Below are positions 1 through 7,219 of a stretch of 36,630 nucleotides of DNA, in pieces. The DNA comes from an uncultured Lachnospiraceae bacterium (GTDB taxonomy: Bacteria; Bacillota; Clostridia; Lachnospirales; Lachnospiraceae), in contig CACYHD010000011.1 in NCBI GenBank assembly GCA_902774125.1, positions 8,441 to 45,070 on the forward strand. The letters are read 5' to 3'. The notes under the pieces are model-generated. The model ran no database searches and was not told the origin of the DNA. It saw only the letters and a program-made list of their open reading frames with translations. The stretch's first letter is position 1, and each line of letters begins with the position of its first letter. The position numbers and the translations under genes were made by a program.

Positions 1-567
1 CTTAGTCATTTTCTGCTTGTACAATGTATAAATCATTGTTTTGAAATGATAATAATACTGTACTGTATCATAGTCCTCATCAAAATAAAGCTGTGGCACA
101 ACTCGCTTAGCAAACGCTGGCGCTGTAGTCATTATCTGATGCATAAATCTGTTATAAAACTTCTTAACACTAGGCTCCTTTGTATCAACAACAAGCTTAG
201 CCTTGTACTTGCCGATTATTCTAATAACCATATCAAGTGACATTGGAGTGTACTTCTTGTTAATCTTAGTTTTAAGGAACTTGTTCTTTGTAACTCTCTT
301 GCCCTTAGTTGACTCCCAATTGTGACTGCACACAATGTAGTTGTCCTTAGTGTACATGAAGTCTAGCTCGATCATCTTCTCGCCTCTTTTGAGCGATTTG
401 ATCAAAGCTTCCTTAGAGTTAGTGTACGCCTTATCGTTGATTCCACCTGCCGCATGCATAATCATCTTAGGTTTTTTTGTCGCAGCCGGTGTGCTGACGC
501 TATTGCCTGCAAAAACAACAACAGCCATAACCAAAGCTATTATTTTTTTACCAATTGTTTTTTTCAT
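1..567 (-). CDS. Secreted GDPD/PI-PLC-like phosphodiesterase, partial (C-terminus outside window)
   Basis: An open frame of 189 codons runs on the minus strand from the ATG at 567 off the left edge with no stop. It begins with a basic-hydrophobic signal peptide (MKKTIGKKIIALVMAV...) and a likely cleavage near residue 28. The mature part starts MIMHAAGG, then an asparagine/serine stretch, then IELDFMYTKDNYIVCSH. That spacing (a His, then ExD, then a TxD and a following His) is the catalytic layout of the glycerophosphodiester phosphodiesterase / PI-PLC TIM-barrel superfamily, in which these residues bind the metal and catalyse. The usual HRG is HAA here, so it is a divergent member and the substrate is open. 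The ribosome binding site is weak. It is divergent from the LysR gene, and the dyad at 597-623 overlaps its likely promoter. Confidence 0.75.
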   Translation of the reverse strand, partial: MKKTIGKKIIALVMAVVVFAGNSVSTPAATKKPKMIMHAAGGINDKAYTNSKEALIKSLKRGEKMIELDFMYTKDNYIVCSHNWESTKGKRVTKNKFLKTKINKKYTPMSLDMVIRIIGKYKAKLVVDTKEPSVKKFYNRFMHQIMTTAPAFAKRVVPQLYFDEDYDTVQYYYHFKTMIYTLYKQKMTK

Positions 568-596
568 ATTTATACCACTCTACCATTAAGTAATTA

Positions 597-623
597 ATTA
601 TTACCCACACTTTGAGTAATAAT
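597..623. promoter_or_regulatory. Perfect dyad ATTATTAC-N11-GTAATAAT, candidate LysR operator
   Basis: Two exact 8-base inverted arms are separated by 11 bases between the divergent phosphodiesterase and LysR genes. LysR-type regulators classically bind T-N11-A dyads in the intergenic region shared with a divergent target. A TATTAT sequence on the minus strand, a possible -10 for the phosphodiesterase gene, overlaps the right arm. A simple mRNA hairpin in the phosphodiesterase leader is the alternative. Confidence 0.5.
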
Positions 624-708
624 AGCACATTATTTCCACTTTTTCCACCAAGGTTTCATTTTTCCATCATATAAAATAAAATGTATATCCATATTATATG
701 CAAAATGT

Positions 709-714
709 TATAAT
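709..714 (+). promoter_or_regulatory. -10 element (TATAAT) for the LysR gene
   Basis: A perfect TATAAT lies 68 bases before the LysR start codon, and no clear -35 box is seen at the proper distance. The predicted transcript start is near 721, giving a leader of about 60 bases that contains AGGAG (751-755) and a small hairpin. Confidence 0.5.
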
Positions 715-750
715 AAGAACATCTATCGGAACGTTTGATATCACAGAGAA

Positions 751-781
751 AGGAGTATATGGCTTACGCCATTAATTTGTT
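751..781 (+). promoter_or_regulatory. Displaced ribosome binding site with hairpin before the LysR start
   Basis: AAAGGAG ends at 755, but the LysR ATG is at 782, 26 bases away, too far for normal spacing. Between them lies a perfect stem ATGGC-TTAC-GCCAT (759-772). If it folds, the effective spacing falls to about 12 bases. A second ATG at 759, only three bases after the AGGAG, would open a 46-codon frame to 899 that overlaps LysR out of frame. It resembles no known protein. Confidence 0.4.
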
Positions 782-1654
782 ATGGAATTATTGCAACTCA
801 AATACTTTAAAGATGCAGCCGAGCTCGAAAACTTTTCCAAGGCTGCCATCAAAAACATGGTGCCTCAGCCATCAATCAGTAACGCCATCAAGCGACTAGA
901 GGACGAGCTTGGTGTTTTGCTTTTTGATAGACGTGGCAAAAAGATTTTTCTCAATGACGACGGACAGTACCTTCTAGACAAGGTATCTACAGTAATCAAC
1001 ACAATCGATGAGACTACGCTTCATTTTGAGAACATGCAAAAATGCGTTATTTACATTTATGTTCAGGAAGGTCCATTCTTCCAGCCTCACGTGGCTGCGG
1101 ACTTTATTTATACTCATCCTAACATTTATATTGATTACGTTTATTGGGATCAGGTTATTCATTCTTCAAGAACACCATATGACTTCACATATATGATTCC
1201 GACTGAAGACATGAACAACTACGAATACGAAATTATTTTTGAAGACGAGTTCGTAATAATCGTCTCAGAGGACCATCCTCTTGCCAAGTACGACAAAATC
1301 AACATCAAGCAGCTCAAGGATGAAAAGTTCGTTGGCGTGTATGACACTATTCCAACTTGTGTTTTGTCTACTAAGTATTGCGAAGAAAATGGTGGTTTCA
1401 CACCTGAATATGTTTTTAGATCACACGATAACATTGAGACTAGCTACGCTGTTTCACGAGGCATCGGAATTGCTATGGTTCCAAAAAAGCATTTCCTAAC
1501 TCACCCATACGACGGCGTCAAGATTATTGAGTTCGACGAAAAGTATCCTAGTCCAATGGCAATCGCTTGGGAAAAATACAAAATTCTATCTCCTGCAGAG
1601 AAGGAATACCTTGAGTTCGTTAAGGACTGGTTCAAAAAACTGCAGGACAAGTAA
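782..1654 (+). CDS. LysR-family transcriptional regulator
   Basis: This is a 290-residue protein, a normal LysR length. Residues 1-60 form the winged helix-turn-helix with the family signature (LQLKYFKDAAELENFSKAA, then the recognition helix PSISNAIKRLE and LFDRRGKKIFL). A linker helix follows, and residues from about 88 form the periplasmic-binding-like effector domain. It binds DNA in the cytoplasm and responds to an unknown small molecule. No upstream in-frame alternative start exists because TAA lies at 773-775. It is divergent from the phosphodiesterase gene, its most likely direct target, and convergent with the GH76 gene. Whether it controls the carbohydrate block cannot be told from sequence. 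Confidence 0.9.
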   Translation: MELLQLKYFKDAAELENFSKAAIKNMVPQPSISNAIKRLEDELGVLLFDRRGKKIFLNDDGQYLLDKVSTVINTIDETTLHFENMQKCVIYIYVQEGPFFQPHVAADFIYTHPNIYIDYVYWDQVIHSSRTPYDFTYMIPTEDMNNYEYEIIFEDEFVIIVSEDHPLAKYDKINIKQLKDEKFVGVYDTIPTCVLSTKYCEENGGFTPEYVFRSHDNIETSYAVSRGIGIAMVPKKHFLTHPYDGVKIIEFDEKYPSPMAIAWEKYKILSPAEKEYLEFVKDWFKKLQDK

Positions 1655-1712
1655 CATAAAGTGCTGCAGCAATTAGCAGCATACAAAACAGTCAGGCAAC
1701 AGTTTGCAAACA

Positions 1713-1747
1713 AAAAAACACACAACACCATATGTTGTGTGTTTTTT
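1713..1747. terminator. Bidirectional terminator between LysR and GH76 genes
   Basis: A 15-bp perfect stem (1713-1727 with 1733-1747) has a 5-base loop, with A-run and T-run ends, so it works as an intrinsic terminator on both strands for the two convergent genes. Confidence 0.85.
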
Positions 1748-1753
1748 ATTGTT

Positions 1754-4700
1754 TTAGTTAGCCAAACCGCCTTTCCAGTTATACTCAACCGGAGCAAAGT
1801 TTGGAGTAACAATCTTAAGAATGTTGTTATACAAGTAGTTATGTCCGCTAACATTGTTCATCATACCGCCATTGTATAGCTTAGTTGCTATGTCATAAAT
1901 TTGATATGTTTTGACATTAGTATAAACAATTCTTCCATCGCCGAGCTTAGCGTATGCTCTTATATACCAATTGTTTTTGAACTCTGTAGCAGTTGCTGAG
2001 CCAAACTTCATTGTCATAGCATAACTGCTGCCCTGGCTATAAGATGAATAATTGCGTCCCAAATCACCTAACTTAGTAGCTTTGTAACTTCTTACGTATG
2101 CCGACTTAGATGTGACATACATGTCTGATTCCTGAGCCAAGCCCTTGATTCCGTATACCAAGCCGCGTTCTACAACGTTGCTTCCCTCTACCTTATCCTT
2201 AGTAGAATAAACTGTTCTCATTCCGCCAACAGTTCCGCTAATCTGATATCCGGTAATCTCAATATCATTAGATATAGTAATAACTGATGGGTCCTGAGTA
2301 GTCTGTTGTGCAGTCGTTGTTGGCTGTGCAGTTGTTGTTGGTGCCTGTGTCTCCGGATCTTTAAGATTGTTGAGAACATTTCTTGCAGCCGCCTCAGTGT
2401 TATAAACTGTCAAGCTTGCATTGGACACAGTTACATTGGCTGCGTCAGAACCAGTTCCGTCGACAAATCCCATCATAAGGCCGAACAAATATGGATTGTT
2501 TGTTGTAGGCTTGAATAGAGCCTTGATAACCTTGGCCTCTCCCGCTCCAAGCGATACAATCTCATCGACATCTTTCACGTTGTAATCTGTTGTCTGCATT
2601 AGCAACTGGAACTTTTTGGCCACATCACTTTTTACAACTACAGAAGCTACATAGTACTTACTGCTATCAAGAGTCAGCGGACTCTGAATAAGCTGTGTAG
2701 ACCAGTATTCACCGTCTTTGTACTCGGCAACCTTCACGTCAACACTTCCATTGCCTTTGTTAGTAAACTGAGCACCTTTGTCAGTGTACTCTGTCCATGA
2801 ATCAGCTCCATTAAAAGCTGTGTTGCCTAGCACCTGAGTTCCATCAGTAACAACAGTTGTTGGTTTTTCTGTTGTAGTTTCCGGCACATACTCATTGAAC
2901 TTGAACCAGTTGAGGTTAACAAGATATCCGCCTCCCTTGTAAACCAAGCAGATTGTATGGTTGCCAGTCACATTAGATACATCACACTGAACAGTTTGGA
3001 AGTTACCCCAACCACCTGTGTTAGGTAGATTAGCTGTACCGATCAACTGTCCGTTAGGATTATCAAATCTGATTTCTATCTTGGCACTATCAGAAATAGT
3101 AGCCACTCTGAATGTTGCCTTAGCAGCTTTTTTGTCGCCAAAAACAACATTGTTATATGTAGTGTAATAACCGTTCTGTGTTCCTGCTACCTGAGCTCCG
3201 CCACCTGCAGAGTCACCAGTGTTTTCTGTTATAGCCTTGTAAATGTAATCAAGATCCTCGGCCTCTATAGTATCAAAAGCGTTTCTTGTTACATCACTTG
3301 CTCCAAACTTAGGAATGTTAAGCATTAGAGCAACACCGCCTGCCATACCAGTAGACTTATAATCCTCGTCATTTCTAGTCGCTTCCTGGAATGGGTTTTT
3401 GATCACGTTATGAACGTTTTTGTTATTATAAATAACTGTTGCGTTAGTTTGCATCCACTTGAGACATTCTGTTGTATCTACATAAGGTCTCATGTCAATA
3501 ATATAACGTCTGACATATCTCATAAGAATACTTCTAAAAGCAGCCAAGTCACCTTCAGTATTGTTTTCCTGTACTAATACACCATAGTTATCTGTAAAGT
3601 GTCCACCTTTTTTGATTAGATAGTTAACAGCCTTCACAGCATCATCTAGGTATTGCTGTTCATGATAGTGCAAGTAAAGCATTGTACAAGCGCCAATCCA
3701 TGTTCCCTGATTATAGCATGATGGCCATGTATTAATTGCTGTATCGTATACCTGACCAGTATCTGTATTAACCATTAGCCTACGCTGAGCAGCGTGAACT
3801 TCCTTAGCTTTTTGGTAATATGATTCATCGCCTGTAGCCTGTCCCAAGTAGCATGCAGCAACAGTCAAAGGTCCGTTGATACATGAGTTAGATCCGTCAC
3901 CTCTGCCGTCTTCGTGACTCCACTGAATACTTCCATCAGACTTAGTTCCTCGATTAACTACTGTCTGATAGTTGCGCTTGGCATATTCCAGATAGTTAGT
4001 AAATCCACCGTTACCATTGCCAAAAAGTAAATAAGCTCTAACAGATGCTAGCACAAGCCATGTAATATCATCATTAAAAGGATTGGCTGCCCAGTCCTCT
4101 TCTGTCATATCTGTCCAGTATTTGTATCTGTTTCCAATATTATCTAGCTCATCAGCGTAACTGCTCTCAAAAGCTGTACGATATCTGTTATCGCCGTAGT
4201 TTTCATATCCATCAAGCATCATTTCGCAAAGTTCAGCTCCAACCCAAAAACCACCGCCTAGAGATTTTTTGTAGCTGCCATTGCTCTGCTCTGTGTCTAC
4301 CCAATATTTATCAAGATAACCCTGACCGATAGTATTTGCCTTGCCCAAAGTTGGAGCATTGCTAACATTATCTGTTTTGTCCAGATAAAAAGCCTGCTTG
4401 CCAGGATTATTAGTGTCTAAGTTTTTGAGGTAAAGCTCTGTACCTCTTGAATCGTTTTCAAATGTGGCATATACCGGCTGTCCCTGGCTGTCCCTACTCT
4501 CAGCCTGAAGCATATACGCGCCATTATAGTCGCCACTCGTAATTCTTTTTAACTTCCATTTGTAATATGTAGTACCATCATATCCGTTCTGGTCCACATG
4601 GGCATTCTTCACACCCTCACCGTAATGAAGCGTAAAGTTAGTTCCTGCGTTTTTGATTACATAGCTGTCTCCGTTCTTGCTAAAAACCCACTTTTGTGAA

Positions 4701-4930
4701 TCGCTGTTAGTCTTATCAAAAAGCGAAACATACACCCAACCAGGTCTTGAATTGGTTGGCATTACTGCATTATTCTTAGTTCTAATAAAATAAGTTGCGT
4801 TGTTGTCAACTGTGGCATCCGCCAAGTTCTCCTCGCCAAAAGCATATACTCTAGGCGAAAAAGAAGTTCCTAGGCCTGCAATCATCGCAAAAGACAAAAG
4901 GATTGCAAGCACCCTTCTAAATACCTTCAT
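1754..4930 (-). CDS. Secreted multidomain GH76 glycosidase (alpha-1,6-mannanase family)
   Basis: The protein has 1058 residues. The start at 4930 is chosen because CGGAGG lies ideally upstream and a signal peptide (1-30) follows directly; a longer frame to 5014 lacks both. Residues 40-185 look like a beta-trefoil/ricin-like module. Residues 200-545 form a GH76 (alpha/alpha)6 catalytic domain, shown by FNDDITW with the adjacent Asp pair D287/D288, the SCYNQGTWIGA motif, and DLAAFRSILMRYV. GH76 members cleave alpha-1,6-linked mannan backbones such as those of yeast mannan. A CBM6-like module (552-682), a CBM4/9-like module (697-845), a Thr-rich linker (861-879) and an unrecognised C-terminal module (880-1058) follow. 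The last is more than half identical by eye to the end of the GH5 protein. Exact substrate is inferred. Confidence 0.85.
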   Translation of the reverse strand: MKVFRRVLAILLSFAMIAGLGTSFSPRVYAFGEENLADATVDNNATYFIRTKNNAVMPTNSRPGWVYVSLFDKTNSDSQKWVFSKNGDSYVIKNAGTNFTLHYGEGVKNAHVDQNGYDGTTYYKWKLKRITSGDYNGAYMLQAESRDSQGQPVYATFENDSRGTELYLKNLDTNNPGKQAFYLDKTDNVSNAPTLGKANTIGQGYLDKYWVDTEQSNGSYKKSLGGGFWVGAELCEMMLDGYENYGDNRYRTAFESSYADELDNIGNRYKYWTDMTEEDWAANPFNDDITWLVLASVRAYLLFGNGNGGFTNYLEYAKRNYQTVVNRGTKSDGSIQWSHEDGRGDGSNSCINGPLTVAACYLGQATGDESYYQKAKEVHAAQRRLMVNTDTGQVYDTAINTWPSCYNQGTWIGACTMLYLHYHEQQYLDDAVKAVNYLIKKGGHFTDNYGVLVQENNTEGDLAAFRSILMRYVRRYIIDMRPYVDTTECLKWMQTNATVIYNNKNVHNVIKNPFQEATRNDEDYKSTGMAGGVALMLNIPKFGASDVTRNAFDTIEAEDLDYIYKAITENTGDSAGGGAQVAGTQNGYYTTYNNVVFGDKKAAKATFRVATISDSAKIEIRFDNPNGQLIGTANLPNTGGWGNFQTVQCDVSNVTGNHTICLVYKGGGYLVNLNWFKFNEYVPETTTEKPTTVVTDGTQVLGNTAFNGADSWTEYTDKGAQFTNKGNGSVDVKVAEYKDGEYWSTQLIQSPLTLDSSKYYVASVVVKSDVAKKFQLLMQTTDYNVKDVDEIVSLGAGEAKVIKALFKPTTNNPYLFGLMMGFVDGTGSDAANVTVSNASLTVYNTEAAARNVLNNLKDPETQAPTTTAQPTTTAQQTTQDPSVITISNDIEITGYQISGTVGGMRTVYSTKDKVEGSNVVERGLVYGIKGLAQESDMYVTSKSAYVRSYKATKLGDLGRNYSSYSQGSSYAMTMKFGSATATEFKNNWYIRAYAKLGDGRIVYTNVKTYQIYDIATKLYNGGMMNNVSGHNYLYNNILKIVTPNFAPVEYNWKGGLAN

Positions 4931-4958
4931 ATATAAGTTCCTCCGAAACAAAATTATC

Positions 4959-4983
4959 ATTATAAGTATACTTCTAGCGTCAA
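4959..4983 (-). promoter_or_regulatory. Possible promoter of the GH76 gene
   Basis: On the minus strand TTGACG (4983-4978) precedes TATAAT (4964-4959), but only 13 bases apart. GATAAT just downstream would give 19. Neither spacing is ideal, so the elements are suggestive only. Confidence 0.3.
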
Positions 4984-5013
4984 TATTTATAAAGGTGTTA
5001 TTTTTTAGCAACA

Positions 5014-5066
5014 AAAAACTCTAGAGTATTTTGCATAATCTACAAAAACTCTAGAGCCTTTTTTAT
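5014..5066. terminator. Terminator built from a 13-base direct repeat containing CTCTAGAG
   Basis: AAAAACTCTAGAG occurs at 5014-5026 and again at 5044-5056. CTCTAGAG is self-complementary, so the two copies can pair with each other across the spacer or each fold alone. T-runs flank the pair on both strands. It lies just after the stop of the CBM32 gene on the minus strand, where it would act as terminator ahead of the GH76 promoter. Confidence 0.55.
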
Positions 5067-5093
5067 TTCATTTTATTAATGCGGGTACTTTTT

Positions 5094-6884
5094 TTAATAA
5101 ACTGAAATCTGTCTAGCTGAATAGAAGTGAGCTAGGTTGTTATAACCACCCATGCTTACCATAATATATCTAGCCTTAGCAACTAGTGGAACAAATGTCC
5201 AGTCACTTGAGTAGCTCATGGCTGGAATATCTACGTTTGTGTGGTAATCCCAGTTTTCGCCATCCTGACTTGTTGAGATGCCAACACCCTTAGGTGCTTC
5301 GTTGCTGCTCAACCACTTGATTTCTACTGCGCTAATGTCGCAAACTTTACCAAGATCGATTTTTAGTGATGGATATAACTGTCTTACTCTCCAAACTGAA
5401 TCGTTTTTGCCGTCACATAGGTTTGATGGATCATATCCTTCCATTGCAGGTCCAGTAACTGTTGCACCTACTGCAAGGTCTGTTTTCATTTTCTGTCCCT
5501 GAACATTGAATACGATTGTCTTACCCTTTGATGACTGACCGTTTAGTAGAGACTGAATTAGTACTGTATGTTCACCAGCTTCAACGCCGTCATACTCATA
5601 GTATCCACATGGAACGTTTACGAATCTAAGAATTCCATCGATGAATACGTTGTATGTGCATCCGCTATTAATTCTTTCTGCATCCTGTCCCCAAACAATA
5701 CCTAATGTGTTGTCTTTTGGCTCAGTTACTACTGCGCCCATAACTTCTAGAGGTCCTGGAAGAGTTGTTGTCTCTTCTACTGTTGTAGCCTCTGCTGTTG
5801 TTGGAGCCTCTGTTGGTGCAACTGTTGTAGCTTCTGTTGTAGCTTCTGTTGTTGGAGCGTCTGTTACAGGACCACCAATGTTTAGAGGTACCTTCTTAGT
5901 TCCCATCATTGTAATGTCATAAATTGAAACTCCGTAAGGTGTTCCACGTCTAACGCATGTAATCTTTACATAACGTGCTTCATACATTGAATAGTATTTA
6001 TTGGATGATACTAGTCCAACCATTGGTCCGTTTACTGGAATTGGATTCCAGTTCTGTCCATCGATTGAACCTTCAATTGTATATTCTGCAGCAAATGCAG
6101 CTTCCCAGTAAATAACTACTGAAGCTACTTTGCAAACTTCACCAAGGTCAATTGTGATGTATTCGCCATCCTTAAATGCTGATGACCATCTAGTGTTAGA
6201 ATCTCCATCTAATGCGTTGTTAGCTGAAAATTCAGGTCCCTCAACAGAACTTGCTGTTGCTGTTGCACTATCACTGATCTGAAGTAGGCTTGAATCAACC
6301 ATAATTGTCTGCTGTTCTGGAGCCTTTGTTGTTGGAGCTTCTGTTGTAGGAGCTTCTGTTGTTGTTGGAGCCTCTGTTGTTGGCTCAGCATTACCAAGAG
6401 CTCTTACTTCGAACAATGATACACCGTAAGCTGTAGCTCTCTTAGTAAATGTAATTTTGATGTATCTAACTGGTCTGTTGTAGAACATGTGAGATGTCTC
6501 TGATGTGTACTGGCTGTTATTAAATGTAAGAGCCTCATTCCATGTCTTGTCGTCGTTAGACCATTCGATTTTATACTGTGATGCATAAGCTGCTTCCCAG
6601 AAAAGCTGTACTGAACCAATCTTTACTGTTTTACCGAAGTCAAGCTTAATCCATTGATTGTTAATGAACTGTGATGACCATCTTGTTGACATATCACCGT
6701 CAACGGCCTTAGCGCCATTATAATCTGCGCTTTCGTTAGTTGATGTTGTAACTGTTGCATTCAATGCGTAGTTTACAATTTCATCCTGAGCCTTTACGTC
6801 AGCACTCTGGAATGTTACTACAGAAGTAGCAACCATTGCCATAGCAAGACCTAAAGCTACAATTTTCTTAATTGTCTTCTTCAT
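5094..6884 (-). CDS. Secreted carbohydrate-binding protein with three F5/8C (CBM32-like) modules, no catalytic domain
   Basis: The protein has 596 residues. The start at 6884 has GAGAGGAAGAG upstream and leads straight into a signal peptide (1-32). F5/8 type C / CBM32-like modules lie at about 35-164, 200-328 and 468-596, the first two with the typical DGDxxTRWSS, WEAA and YGVSLFE/YGVSIYD motifs. TTEAPTTT linkers separate them (167-190, 340-376). Residues 378-461 form an Fn3-like module (YNVFIDG...GEHTVLIQ...LNG) that recurs in the GH81 protein. No glycosidase, protease or anchoring domain is visible. It probably binds glycans outside the cell, perhaps tethering substrate or supporting neighbouring enzymes. 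It sits between the GH76 and GH5 genes and is probably a single-gene transcript. Confidence 0.85.
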   Translation of the reverse strand: MKKTIKKIVALGLAMAMVATSVVTFQSADVKAQDEIVNYALNATVTTSTNESADYNGAKAVDGDMSTRWSSQFINNQWIKLDFGKTVKIGSVQLFWEAAYASQYKIEWSNDDKTWNEALTFNNSQYTSETSHMFYNRPVRYIKITFTKRATAYGVSLFEVRALGNAEPTTEAPTTTEAPTTEAPTTKAPEQQTIMVDSSLLQISDSATATASSVEGPEFSANNALDGDSNTRWSSAFKDGEYITIDLGEVCKVASVVIYWEAAFAAEYTIEGSIDGQNWNPIPVNGPMVGLVSSNKYYSMYEARYVKITCVRRGTPYGVSIYDITMMGTKKVPLNIGGPVTDAPTTEATTEATTVAPTEAPTTAEATTVEETTTLPGPLEVMGAVVTEPKDNTLGIVWGQDAERINSGCTYNVFIDGILRFVNVPCGYYEYDGVEAGEHTVLIQSLLNGQSSKGKTIVFNVQGQKMKTDLAVGATVTGPAMEGYDPSNLCDGKNDSVWRVRQLYPSLKIDLGKVCDISAVEIKWLSSNEAPKGVGISTSQDGENWDYHTNVDIPAMSYSSDWTFVPLVAKARYIMVSMGGYNNLAHFYSARQISVY

Positions 6885-7160
6885 ACTCTTCCTCTCTCCT
6901 TCTTTATTCGTACTCATATTTTATGGTGTCATTTTTTGTATTATTTTTGACACACTGTGAAAGAGTGTACCACAATCGTATATGCTTTTTTAGTACATAT
7001 TTTTAGAATTGTATGATTATTTATATTATTCATTCTCGCCCAAACCGCTCTATCTCCTATATTTACTATACTTTGCGCCTATATTATTTTTTTTAATTTT
7101 TTTGCATTTTTATTCAATCACTCATATTGACACTTTAAACGGCCACAAGCTATGTAAAAA
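6885..7160. other. AT-rich leader region of the CBM32 gene
   Basis: With the terminator at 7161-7198, this fills a 335-base stretch without a gene. It must hold the promoter of the CBM32 gene on the minus strand, but I cannot assign -35/-10 boxes with confidence. A 6-base inverted pair GTGTCA/TGACAC (6926-6931 and 6948-6953) lies 42-69 bases before the start codon. No coding frame is convincing. Confidence 0.4.
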
Positions 7161-7198
7161 CAAAAACAGCAAGAGACATAAGCCTCTTGCTGTTTTTG
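7161..7198 (-). terminator. Intrinsic terminator of the GH5 gene
   Basis: A 15-bp perfect stem (7161-7175 with 7184-7198) has an 8-base loop and a T-run on the minus strand, 21 bases after the GH5 stop codon. It could also terminate plus-strand reads. Confidence 0.85.
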
Positions 7199-7219
7199 TC
7201 AATAATCTCCTTATCAGGA

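Noticed and set aside
1662-1682. Inverted repeat TGCTGC...GCAGCA after the LysR stop
   Set aside because: No T-run follows, and a much stronger 15-bp bidirectional terminator lies just downstream.
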